A stretch of DNA of 14,383 nucleotides from an uncultured Blautia sp. (GCF_937880195.1 NZ_CALFLA010000097.1:1-14383); one strand, 5' to 3'. Positions 7,324-13,805 are shown, numbered from the stretch's first letter. Program-made: numbers and translations. The notes: generated by a model not told the origin, from the letters alone.

Positions 7324-8346
7324 TTATGCTGCCTCCTTTTTATTTCTCTTAGATCCTATCTTTACATTATGGCTCTGAAGAACTGACACCGCTGTACCAA
7401 TAATAATAATCGCGCCGATAAACGCCTTCTGCCAGTAAACAGAAATTCCAAGAAGAATCAGGCTGTTGGAAACCATAGTAAGAAGAAGTGTACCAAGAAT
7501 ACAGCCTGTAAGTGTTCCCACTCCTCCGTTCATTCGGGTTCCTCCCAGAATAATTGCCGCAATGACGATCATTTCGCCTCCTGCATATTCTGTAGGAAGA
7601 TATCTCATAGACATTACTGCATAAGAAAGTCCTGCTATAGAAGCCAGCATTCCGTTAATAACAAAAATACCAAAACGAATCTTTTTTACGTCAAATCCTG
7701 CGCGCTCTGCAGATATCTCATCGCCGCCCACAGCATAAACGCCTCTTCCTACCATGGTGTAGTTCAATACCAGGTAAGCAATGATATAAAGAGCTACAAG
7801 GATCAAAAATGTCATTGGAAGAGTAGATCCAAGACCTGTTTTTGCATTTTTTACAGTAAGCAGAGATGCTTTTCCGAATCTCTGCAGCGTATCTGGAAGA
7901 TCCATACGTTCCGCTTCAAAAGCGCCCAGAAGGATTCCGCTAAAAATAGATGAGGTACCAAGAGTTACGATCAGGCTGGGGAATTTATATTTAACAATGA
8001 TAAATCCGTTTAAAGCGCCCATAATAGCTCCGAATACCATACCAATGAGATAAACTACAAACCAAGGTCCGTCATAGCCGATTTTATATGTAATGGTAAT
8101 GGCAAGATAACTGCTCAAAGCCGCTACAAGCGGAAATGATACATCCGGGCCTGTACTGATAAACGCCAGATACGCACACAAAGCATAAATACTGGGTACG
8201 ATCATGGAACGCATAATATCCACAATGTTATTATTTGCGAAAAACAGACCAGAACGCATCTGAATCACAACGGATAAGATTGCAATAATCAGAAATACAT
8301 AAAATTCTGATCTTTTCGTCAGCTTTTTCCAGTTTATTTTATTCAT
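7324..8346 (-). CDS. Sugar ABC transporter permease, RbsC/LsrC-type (first of pair)
   Basis: A 340-residue membrane permease of the BPD_transp_2 family. A TTG six codons upstream lies inside the ribosome site itself, so I place the start at the ATG at 8346, preceded by GAGGGAG at seven bases. The family motif GGIDLSVG is degenerate: the matching stretch reads STGPDVSFP. The coupling loop GRGVYAVGGDEISAERAGF is intact, and the GGTRMNGGVGTL segment near the C terminus is typical. The gene follows the ATPase stop by 14 bases. With its partner it forms the heterodimeric pore of the importer. Confidence 0.92.
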   Translation of the reverse strand: MNKINWKKLTKRSEFYVFLIIAILSVVIQMRSGLFFANNNIVDIMRSMIVPSIYALCAYLAFISTGPDVSFPLVAALSSYLAITITYKIGYDGPWFVVYLIGMVFGAIMGALNGFIIVKYKFPSLIVTLGTSSIFSGILLGAFEAERMDLPDTLQRFGKASLLTVKNAKTGLGSTLPMTFLILVALYIIAYLVLNYTMVGRGVYAVGGDEISAERAGFDVKKIRFGIFVINGMLASIAGLSYAVMSMRYLPTEYAGGEMIVIAAIILGGTRMNGGVGTLTGCILGTLLLTMVSNSLILLGISVYWQKAFIGAIIIIGTAVSVLQSHNVKIGSKRNKKEAA

Positions 8347-8360
8347 TCTTAATCTCCCTC

Positions 8361-9842
8361 TCAATCTGCTGCTTTAGCAAGATTCTGCGCATTCAGCTCT
8401 TCTTTTGTCAGCGATCCGGTAATCCTGCCGCCCTGCATGATAATCGCCCGGTCGCAAGTGTCAATGACCTCAGCCGTATCATCTGAAACAACCAGGATTG
8501 CCATTCCCTGCATTGCCAGTTTCTTCAGAAGATTGTGAATATCATACTTTGCTCCGATATCCACGCCTACTGTAGGACCATTCAATATCAAAACTTTTGG
8601 ACTTATAGAAAGCGCTCTTGCCAGAACTACCTTCTGCTGATTTCCTCCAGAGAGTGTGGAAACCGGGTTTTTATGATCTGCTGTCACAACCCCAATATCC
8701 TTTACCCACTGGGCAGATTCCTCTTCAATTTTACTATGATTGATAAATCCGCCTTTCACAGCAATATCATCCAGTCTGGTAACAGTTATGTTATCCATGA
8801 TCGACTGCGGAAGGAAAAGGCCTTCTGTAAGACGATCCTCCGGTACCAAAGCGATTCCCTTTTTCTGCGCCTGGTTCACACTTGCAAAATGAACCTCTTC
8901 ACCTTCCAGCTCTATGGTTCCTGCCGTAGGTTTCAGCATACCGGAAAGAGCTAGGGAAAGCTCTGTACGTCCAGATCCTAACTGACCTGTGATACCTAAG
9001 ATTTCTCCTTCATGAAGATCAAAGCTGACATTTTCAAATCCCGGAGCGCTTAAATTTTTTGCCTCCAAAACTGTTTTTCCAATTTTTCTCTCTTCTTTTT
9101 CTTTCTTATTATCTTCAAAATGCCGTCCAGTCATATAATAAGTAAATTTCTCTTCATTCATTTCTGAAACCGGACAGCTGATCACATTTTCACCGCTTCT
9201 CAAAATCGTAATGCTGTCTGAAATTTCAAATACTTCATCCAGCTTATGAGATACAAACAAGATCGTAACCCCGCTTGCCTTTAATTTCTCAATAATATCA
9301 AAAAGTCGTCTTACCTCTTTTTTTGTCAATGCCGTAGTAGGCTCGTCCATGATAATCAGTTTTGCATTATCCAGAAGAGCTCTGGAAATAGCGATCAACT
9401 GCTTGTCCGCTACCGGCAGTGTTTCAACCAGTGCGTCCAGATCCACATTAAAATTTATTTTTGCAACAGCTTCCTCTGCAATCCGCCGGAATTCTTTTCT
9501 GTTTACAAATTTTTTCTTATTTGCAAGTACCTGGTTAAACGCCAGGTTTTCTATAACCGTTAAATTGGGGAAGATGGAAAAATCCTGATAGATAACCTGA
9601 ATACCAGCCTTAATGGCTTCGGTAGGAGTCATTGTCGGATAATCTTTCCCATCCACCTGGATTCTCCCCTCATCCGGCTTATAAAAACCGGAAATCACTT
9701 TGATAATTGTAGATTTTCCACAACCATTCTCACCAGCCAGGCAATGCGTTTCCCCTTTTTTAATGGTAAGGTCAACACCTTTTAACGCATGTACTCCGCC
9801 GAATGATTTTTTTATTCCCTTGACTTCAAGAATGTTTTCCAT
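8361..9842 (-). CDS. Sugar ABC transporter ATP-binding protein, two ABC domains
   Basis: A 493-residue cytoplasmic ATPase with tandem ABC domains, the RbsA/LsrA architecture. Domain 1 has Walker A GENGCGKST (37-45), a divergent signature LPVADKQ (142-148) and Walker B LIIMDEP (Asp166, Glu167). Domain 2 has the family's usual Walker A without lysine (GQLGSGRTE) and an intact signature LSGGNQQ. Its Walker B, however, reads LILNGP, so the aspartate and glutamate are Asn421 and Gly422. The DNA reads cleanly through this point. An upstream ATG at 9908 would start inside the intergenic hairpin; the ATG at 9842 has AGGA seven bases before it and gives the normal length. It energises uptake with the two downstream permeases. 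Confidence 0.93.
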   Translation of the reverse strand: MENILEVKGIKKSFGGVHALKGVDLTIKKGETHCLAGENGCGKSTIIKVISGFYKPDEGRIQVDGKDYPTMTPTEAIKAGIQVIYQDFSIFPNLTVIENLAFNQVLANKKKFVNRKEFRRIAEEAVAKINFNVDLDALVETLPVADKQLIAISRALLDNAKLIIMDEPTTALTKKEVRRLFDIIEKLKASGVTILFVSHKLDEVFEISDSITILRSGENVISCPVSEMNEEKFTYYMTGRHFEDNKKEKEERKIGKTVLEAKNLSAPGFENVSFDLHEGEILGITGQLGSGRTELSLALSGMLKPTAGTIELEGEEVHFASVNQAQKKGIALVPEDRLTEGLFLPQSIMDNITVTRLDDIAVKGGFINHSKIEEESAQWVKDIGVVTADHKNPVSTLSGGNQQKVVLARALSISPKVLILNGPTVGVDIGAKYDIHNLLKKLAMQGMAILVVSDDTAEVIDTCDRAIIMQGGRITGSLTKEELNAQNLAKAAD

Positions 9843-9897
9843 CTTATCATCCTGCCCTTTCGTTACTTTTTTTATATTTTTTAGTAATTTTGAGTGC

Positions 9898-9943
9898 AAA
9901 AATCGCATACCCTGATATAAAGGATACAGGATATGCGATTTTT
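9898..9943 (-). terminator. Attenuating hairpin between binding-protein and ATPase genes
   Basis: A 12-bp perfect stem (9898-9909 with 9932-9943) continues after one C-A mismatch into CCTG/CAGG (9911-9914 with 9927-9930). On the - strand it begins about 30 bases after the binding-protein stop and is followed by TTTTTG. This is a strong intrinsic-terminator shape. At this position it typically lets the binding protein be made in excess over membrane parts, with read-through supplying the rest. Confidence 0.85.
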
Positions 9944-9973
9944 AATTCTTCTCCGACTGAAATAAACGATGTC

Positions 9974-11020
9974 TTAGAAATCGTAATCGTTGATATTATC
10001 CTTTGTAATTGTTAAGTCAGCCTGACCGATGATGCATCTGTTGTCGCCTTCTACGATAGAAACCTTATCGTATCCCGGAAGTCCAAGATCACATCCTTCT
10101 GTAATCTCTTCTCCGCCTAAGATCATGGAAGCAACCTTGCACATGATATATCCAGAATCCTTTGGATCCCACAGCTTAATTGTAGAAATAGTACCGGATT
10201 CTACATATGGCTTAAACTCATTAGGAGTACCAACACCAACAACCTTTACATCCAGACCAAGCTCTTCAACTGCTTTTGCAATACCTGGGCAGTCTGTAGA
10301 TGCAACGCCGGTAAATCCTTTCAGATCCGGGTTTGCTTTTAATACTTCTTTTGCTCTTTCATATGCTGTATCAATACTTTCCTCAGATTCGCAGGTCGGA
10401 ACAGCGCCGTCGTTGATCAGTTCCATATTTGGATATGCCTCTTCCTGACGTGCTTTCTGTGCGTTTGCATATTCCATATGGGTTGTACTGGTTGTATAAG
10501 CAACCATCTCTGCATATTTGCCTTCTTCTCCCATATCTTTTGCAAGGGCATCCATAAGAGCTGCTCCAAAATCCTCTGAAGTAAACGCCTCTGTATCGTA
10601 CAGTGTGTTTACCTGATTGGATGCTTCATGAGTAACAACTACGATTCCCTTTTCCATTGCAGTCTGAAGAGATGCCTCGATTGCGCCTGGGTCAATAGGA
10701 ACAACACAGATTGCATCTACGCCCTGGTTGATCATGTCGTCAATAACCTGAACCTGAGAAGCTGCGTCTGCGTTTGCCGGTCCCTTCTGGATTACATTGA
10801 TTCCAGTATCCTCGCCAAACTCATTAACGCCAACCTCCATACGCTTAAACCAGTTTGCTGTGTTGTCTTTTGTAACAACTGCAATTGTCCATTCGGAAGA
10901 GTCCTTATCAGACTTGTAGTTTGCCGGATCAAAAAGATCCTCGCTTGCAGCAGCCGGAACAGCCATTGACATGATCATTGTCGCACCCATTGCCATTGCT
11001 ACCAGTTTTTTTGCTTTCAT
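9974..11020 (-). CDS. Sugar ABC transporter substrate-binding protein, LsrB/RhaS-type
   Basis: A 348-residue exported receptor of the periplasmic-binding-protein type I fold (Peripla_BP_4). Residues 1-26 form a signal peptide: KAKK, a hydrophobic core, then VPAAAS, a signal-peptidase I style site. There is no lipobox cysteine, unusual for a Gram-positive binding protein. The start is firm, with AGGAGG seven bases upstream and an in-frame TAA just before it. Similarity to LsrB/RhaS shows in GPANADAASQVQVIDDMINQ, VGVGTPNEFKPYVESGTIS and the C-terminal NDYDF. The APDA ligand segment of true AI-2 receptors reads GVASTDC here, so a sugar is likelier than autoinducer-2. It has a probable promoter of its own and is followed by the attenuating hairpin. 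Confidence 0.92.
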   Translation of the reverse strand: MKAKKLVAMAMGATMIMSMAVPAAASEDLFDPANYKSDKDSSEWTIAVVTKDNTANWFKRMEVGVNEFGEDTGINVIQKGPANADAASQVQVIDDMINQGVDAICVVPIDPGAIEASLQTAMEKGIVVVTHEASNQVNTLYDTEAFTSEDFGAALMDALAKDMGEEGKYAEMVAYTTSTTHMEYANAQKARQEEAYPNMELINDGAVPTCESEESIDTAYERAKEVLKANPDLKGFTGVASTDCPGIAKAVEELGLDVKVVGVGTPNEFKPYVESGTISTIKLWDPKDSGYIMCKVASMILGGEEITEGCDLGLPGYDKVSIVEGDNRCIIGQADLTITKDNINDYDF

Positions 11021-11059
11021 TTTGTTTCCTCCTTAAAATGAATTCTTTTGAAACGGGCT

Positions 11060-11088
11060 ATTCTGCACCGTTTCATATAGTATGTAAA
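11060..11088 (-). promoter_or_regulatory. Probable promoter and operator for the transporter genes
   Basis: On the - strand TTTACA (11083-11088) and CAGAAT (11060-11065) are 17 bp apart, with GAAACGGT (11067-11074) in the spacer. TTTTTACA, eight bases, GAAACGGT repeats exactly the arrangement at the SIS3 promoter. The GAAACGGT is also one arm of an 8-bp inverted repeat (11049-11056 with 11068-11075) that could be an operator or a leader hairpin. It lies about 40-70 bases before the binding-protein ATG. Confidence 0.55.
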
Positions 11089-11108
11089 AACCGTGACTTG
11101 CTGCCACG
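11086..11108 (-). terminator. Possible terminator after the SIS3 gene
   Basis: On the - strand CGTGGC (11103-11108), loop AGCAA, GTCACG (11092-11097) forms a 6-bp stem with one G-U, followed by GTTTTTAC. It lies about 45 bases after the SIS3 stop and its T-run merges with the -35 of the next promoter. The stem is short, so read-through is likely. Confidence 0.5.
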
Positions 11109-11150
11109 CTCCCCATAGGGTTCTAAACTTGGGATTTCTTATTTCCCTTC

Positions 11151-11714
11151 TTATTCCACATTACGATGTCTGGCAACCATTTCCTCCGGCCGCATTTCCA
11201 TTTCTTCTCTAAGCATCATCACCAGAATATCGTAAAAAATGAATAATGTCTGTTCAAACAAATTTCCCATTAACTGTTCCGACGGTACAAATTCTCCCAC
11301 CGCCTTATATGCGGCTGCTGGAATATTTACCACAAAATCTGCTATAGATAAAAGAAATCCTTCACTGGACGGTGTAAGCAGCGCCAGCTTTGCTCCGTTT
11401 TTCTTCGCCATATCAGCCACATAATTTTCGTGTCCCACATTGGCAGAACCGCAGGCGCAGATCATCAAATCTCCCTCTCCGATGGACGGGGTGGTGTCGT
11501 CCCAGATCCAAAAGGCTTCTTTTCCCAGGTGCATCAATCTCATGGCAAAAGCCTTTGTGGCAAGACCTTCTCTTCCTGCTGCCAGTAAAAATATTCTTTT
11601 TGTCTTTTTTATTTCTTCCAGAAGTTCTCTCACTGTACTGTCGTCCATGCGTCCAAATACCTGTGTCAGTTCTTCCAGAGCCTTACTGCTTAATTCCTTG
11701 AATCTGTCTCCCAT
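11151..11714 (-). CDS. SIS-domain protein, divergent HxlB paralogue (SIS3)
   Basis: A 187-residue single SIS-domain protein and the first gene after the operator-bearing promoter. Relationship to HxlB shows in RLMHLG (59-64), TTPSIGEGD (74-82), QLMGNLFEQ (147-155) and the C-terminal RHRNVE. Both phosphosugar-binding motifs have drifted: GAGRSG is AAGREG (45-50) and GSGSGET is ACGSANVGH (87-95). A TTG 31 codons upstream has no ribosome site and would make it longer than its relatives. The ATG at 11714 has AAGGA about 11 bases upstream and gives the family length, so I chose it. Function could be isomerisation of another sugar phosphate or ligand sensing. It sits next to the transporter rather than with the other two SIS genes. 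Confidence 0.8.
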   Translation of the reverse strand: MGDRFKELSSKALEELTQVFGRMDDSTVRELLEEIKKTKRIFLLAAGREGLATKAFAMRLMHLGKEAFWIWDDTTPSIGEGDLMICACGSANVGHENYVADMAKKNGAKLALLTPSSEGFLLSIADFVVNIPAAAYKAVGEFVPSEQLMGNLFEQTLFIFYDILVMMLREEMEMRPEEMVARHRNVE

Positions 11715-11849
11715 GTTCTTTCTCTTCCTTTCTTTAAAATGTGTAATCGGTATCATAATTTCATACAGATTTTTTCCATATTTTGCATAAAAATCCTTTA
11801 AATTCAATGGTTTTTCTTTTAAATATTATCAATTTATGTTCTTTTAATT

Positions 11850-11877
11850 AATGTAACCGTTTCCAATTCTCTGTAAA
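11850..11877 (-). promoter_or_regulatory. Operon promoter with LacI/cre-type operator
   Basis: On the - strand TTTACA (11872-11877) is followed 16 bp later by a weak TACATT (11850-11855). Between and over them lies TGGAAACGGTTACA (11852-11865), matching the CcpA consensus TGWAANCGNTNWCA at all positions but one. It closely resembles the box before lacI, so either the local LacI protein or CcpA may bind it. A repressor here would block RNA polymerase directly. Confidence 0.65.
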
Positions 11878-11923
11878 AAATTGTGCAAATATGATTACAT
11901 TTAGCACTTCATCATATTTACAC
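11875..11923 (-). terminator. Intrinsic terminator of lacI
   Basis: Arms 11883-11895 and 11911-11923 pair over 13 bp, with one position that is a G-U pair in the - strand transcript. The loop is 15 nt and AATTTTTT follows. It lies 28 bases after the lacI stop codon, so lacI is probably monocistronic. Its T-run doubles as the start of the next -35 box. Confidence 0.85.
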
Positions 11924-11950
11924 ATTATTCAGTTTCAGTTGTTTCAGGCT

Positions 11951-12961
11951 TCACAGCTTTTTGATTACCAGTTTTGTTTCCAGCACAACCTCCATCTTCG
12001 GACGATCTGGAAACGCCATACGGCTTATCAGCAGTTCAACTGCAGTCTGCCCCATCTTTCTTCCATCCCGTTCTATATAATTAAAGGGATTACGGATAAT
12101 ATCAAGAGCCTCTATCTTGTCCAGACCAATACAGCTGATATCTTCAGGAACAGATTGTCCCCGCTCATGAAGCGCCTTCAGAAATCCCAGGCTAGTCCGG
12201 TTATTGCAAGTGAGAACTGCCGTAGGTCTTGGATCCAGGTCAAGAAGCTGCTTAGATAACTCATATGCTTTCGTTGCACGAAAATCTCCAAAAAACATGC
12301 ATCGTTCATCCGGGGTGATTCCATACTGCTTCAGCGCATCTAAATATCCCTTCTGTCTGTCCCTGGCAAGTACGCGGTCCAATGTTCCGTTAATGATTCC
12401 AATTTTTGTATGGCCAGCTTTTATTAATGCTTCCGTAGCGTCATATACTCCCTGATAATCGTTGAAGTATACTCCGTCCACACCAGAGTAGCGGATATTT
12501 CGATCCATGATAATAACAGGAACACCCAGTTCATGAAGCATTTTTGTCAAACGTTTACGTTCGCTTCTTCCACTGTAATCCACTGCCGGTGTATAAAGAA
12601 TACCTCTTACACGATGTTCTTTTAATAGATTCAGGGCTCGTTGGTCTTTTTCTGCATTGTCATCCGAATTGTAGCAGATCAACGTCAGATCGTTCTTATC
12701 AGCAATCTCTGCCACACCTCGCAGTACCTCTCCGAAAAAGGGGTTGTCAACCTCCGGTACAACAAATCCAATGGTAGATGAAGTTCCCTTGGAAAGATTT
12801 CTCGCTGTAGCAGACGGTGAAAACTTATTCTCGGCAATAATACTCATAACACGTTCCCGTGTTTTCGGACTGACAGCGCCGGAATTATTAATAACCCTGG
12901 AAACCGTAGCTTTTGAGACGCCAGCTTCTCTGGCGATGTCTATAATTGTCAGGTTACTCAT
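11951..12961 (-). CDS. LacI-family transcriptional regulator
   Basis: A 336-residue DNA-binding repressor that probably senses the imported sugar or a phosphorylated derivative. The N-terminal helix-turn-helix (TIIDIAREAGVSKATVSRVI, about residues 5-24) and hinge region (SATARNLSKGTSS) are typical. They are followed by a periplasmic-binding-protein-like ligand domain containing VVPEVDNPFFGEVLRGV and GIINGTLDRVLARDR. A TTG five codons upstream is less likely than the ATG at 12961, which has GAGGA about eight bases before it. It is transcribed from its own strong promoter, with an operator-like box just downstream of the -10, so autoregulation is likely. Its position next to the sugar operon and the shared box at both promoters make that operon its likely target. 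Confidence 0.93.
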   Translation of the reverse strand: MSNLTIIDIAREAGVSKATVSRVINNSGAVSPKTRERVMSIIAENKFSPSATARNLSKGTSSTIGFVVPEVDNPFFGEVLRGVAEIADKNDLTLICYNSDDNAEKDQRALNLLKEHRVRGILYTPAVDYSGRSERKRLTKMLHELGVPVIIMDRNIRYSGVDGVYFNDYQGVYDATEALIKAGHTKIGIINGTLDRVLARDRQKGYLDALKQYGITPDERCMFFGDFRATKAYELSKQLLDLDPRPTAVLTCNNRTSLGFLKALHERGQSVPEDISCIGLDKIEALDIIRNPFNYIERDGRKMGQTAVELLISRMAFPDRPKMEVVLETKLVIKKL

Positions 12962-12985
12962 ATAATTTTTCCTCAACGCAGTTAA

Positions 12986-13036
12986 TGTAACCGGTTTCTA
13001 TATTCGCATTATAGTGTATATATTTTGATTAGTCAA
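12986..13036 (-). promoter_or_regulatory. lacI promoter with autoregulatory operator
   Basis: On the - strand TTGACT (13031-13036), 17 bp, then a perfect TATAAT (13008-13013). Starting about nine bases downstream is AGAAACCGGTTACA (12986-12999), with a perfect 8-bp palindrome AACCGGTT (12989-12996). It fits the CcpA cre pattern at 13 of 14 positions and is the sister of the SIS3 promoter box. Its position at the transcription start fits repression by the LacI protein itself, by CcpA, or both. Confidence 0.78.
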
Positions 13037-13142
13037 CTGTCTTTTTTATAACACTTGACATTTCTATGCATTTCACCAAAACAGAGCCCCTTATTTTGTG
13101 CATTTTTCACATTTTCTTAGTTTTATTCAACGCTGCTTCTTT

Positions 13143-13610
13143 TTATCTTTCGTATACTTTCTTTTCAAACTCTACCAGCTCGTCAAATTCTTTTTCCACA
13201 ATACGGGCCATTTCCGGTTCCAGTCCTACCATATGTTCTGCTTCCAGCCATGCCCTGGCCATTTCCCTGCCCATTTCATTGCCAATAATAAATCCGCCCA
13301 TGCACAGCACGTTTGTATTGTTTACAACCTTCGCTCTTCTGGCCTGATACAGGCTTTCACATAATGCGGCATATACGCCCCTGTATTTGTTGCAGATAAT
13401 GCTTACTCCCATTCCTGTTCCGCAAATGGCAATTCCGCGGTCATATTCCCTGCTCTGTACGCCCTCTGCAACTTTCATGGCAGCCTCCTGAAAAAGTACC
13501 GGCTCCTCAGGATCCACATCATAAATTTCATAACCTCTTTTTAACAGATCTTCTTTGATCGCGTTTTTCAGTTCAAATCCTGCCGGATCTGCACCCATAA
13601 TGATTTTCAT
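13143..13610 (-). CDS. rpiB: RpiB/LacA/LacB family sugar-phosphate isomerase
   Basis: A 155-residue isomerase of the RpiB/LacAB fold, interconverting an aldose phosphate and a ketose phosphate. The catalytic cysteine motif ICGTGMGVSI (Cys63) is intact, and NVLCMGG (100-106) follows as usual. Two histidines of classical RpiB are missing: DHAG is DPAG (residues 8-11), and the REHNDAN segment reads KVVNNTN (94-100). This resembles, from memory, RpiB relatives acting on tetrulose phosphates in erythritol pathways more than ribose-5-phosphate isomerase. The start has AGGAGG seven bases upstream. It is transcribed separately, upstream of lacI in the same orientation. It probably supplies the aldose-ketose step for the cluster, but its substrate should not be assumed to be ribose 5-phosphate. 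Confidence 0.87.
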   Translation of the reverse strand: MKIIMGADPAGFELKNAIKEDLLKRGYEIYDVDPEEPVLFQEAAMKVAEGVQSREYDRGIAICGTGMGVSIICNKYRGVYAALCESLYQARRAKVVNNTNVLCMGGFIIGNEMGREMARAWLEAEHMVGLEPEMARIVEKEFDELVEFEKKVYER

Positions 13611-13643
13611 TTTTCTTCCTCCTTTTTGTTATATGATGTGTTT

Positions 13644-13672
13644 AGACTACTCATATTTTCACCTGTTGTCAA
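13644..13672 (-). promoter_or_regulatory. Probable rpiB promoter
   Basis: On the - strand a perfect TTGACA (13667-13672) is followed after 17 bp by a weak TAGTCT (13644-13649). The 8-mer ACAACAGG occurs twice, at 13662-13669 and 13687-13694, 25 bp apart in the same orientation; the first overlaps the -35. That spacing puts both copies on one face of DNA to within half a turn and could mark a regulator site. Confidence 0.5.
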
Positions 13673-13706
13673 TCCTTCTTTTTCTGCCTGTTGTAAATCG
13701 TACTGG

Positions 13707-13740
13707 TTCTTGTTCTTCAAAAAACAAGAATGTTTGAACA
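13707..13740. repeat. Nested inverted repeats upstream of the rpiB promoter
   Basis: TTCTTGTT (13707-13714) pairs perfectly with AACAAGAA (13723-13730) around an 8-nt loop. TGTTC (13711-13715) also pairs with GAACA (13736-13740). On the - strand it lies about 35 bp upstream of the rpiB -35, a place for an activator or repressor. No U-tract makes it a clear terminator. The rest of the gene-free stretch 13611-13976 holds the rpiB promoter and the structured RNA described separately. Confidence 0.4.
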
Positions 13741-13765
13741 AACGCCACTTTTCTTTCCTAAAAAT

Positions 13766-13805
13766 GAATATAAAAATACCGCCGGACATTTACTGACTGG
13801 CGGCG
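13766..13805 (-). terminator. Terminator of the structured RNA
   Basis: On the - strand CCGCC (13799-13803) pairs with GGCGG (13779-13783) across a 15-nt loop; a shifted CGCCG/CGGCG pairing is also possible. TATTTTTAT follows. It lies far from the rpiB start (over 150 bases), so it more likely ends a separate transcript than acts as part of an rpiB leader. Confidence 0.65.

Noticed and set aside
9842..9908. Longer ATPase start at the ATG at 9908
   Set aside because: It lies within the intergenic terminator hairpin and adds a basic 22-residue extension absent from the family; the later ATG has a good ribosome site.
10029..10448. 139-codon open frame on the + strand inside the binding-protein gene
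   Set aside because: It is a shadow of a strongly supported coding region, with low-complexity serine/proline-rich translation and no start signal.
2880..11020. Complete AI-2 (lsr) operon
   Set aside because: Only the transporter resembles Lsr; the kinase is PfkB-type rather than FGGY, and LsrF/LsrG are absent.
11714..11807. Longer SIS3 start at a TTG
   Set aside because: There is no ribosome site before it, and the extra 31 residues exceed the length of both SIS relatives; a ribosome site precedes the ATG at 11714.
13066..13103. Hairpin downstream of rpiB as its terminator
   Set aside because: Pairing exists (ATGCA/TGCAT and inner CACCAAAACA with TATTTTGTG), but the two pairings overlap and no U-tract follows on the rpiB strand.
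13607..13789. 60-codon open frame on the - strand overlapping the rpiB start
   Set aside because: It covers the rpiB promoter, repeats and ribosome site; the translation resembles no family and starts next to a terminator.
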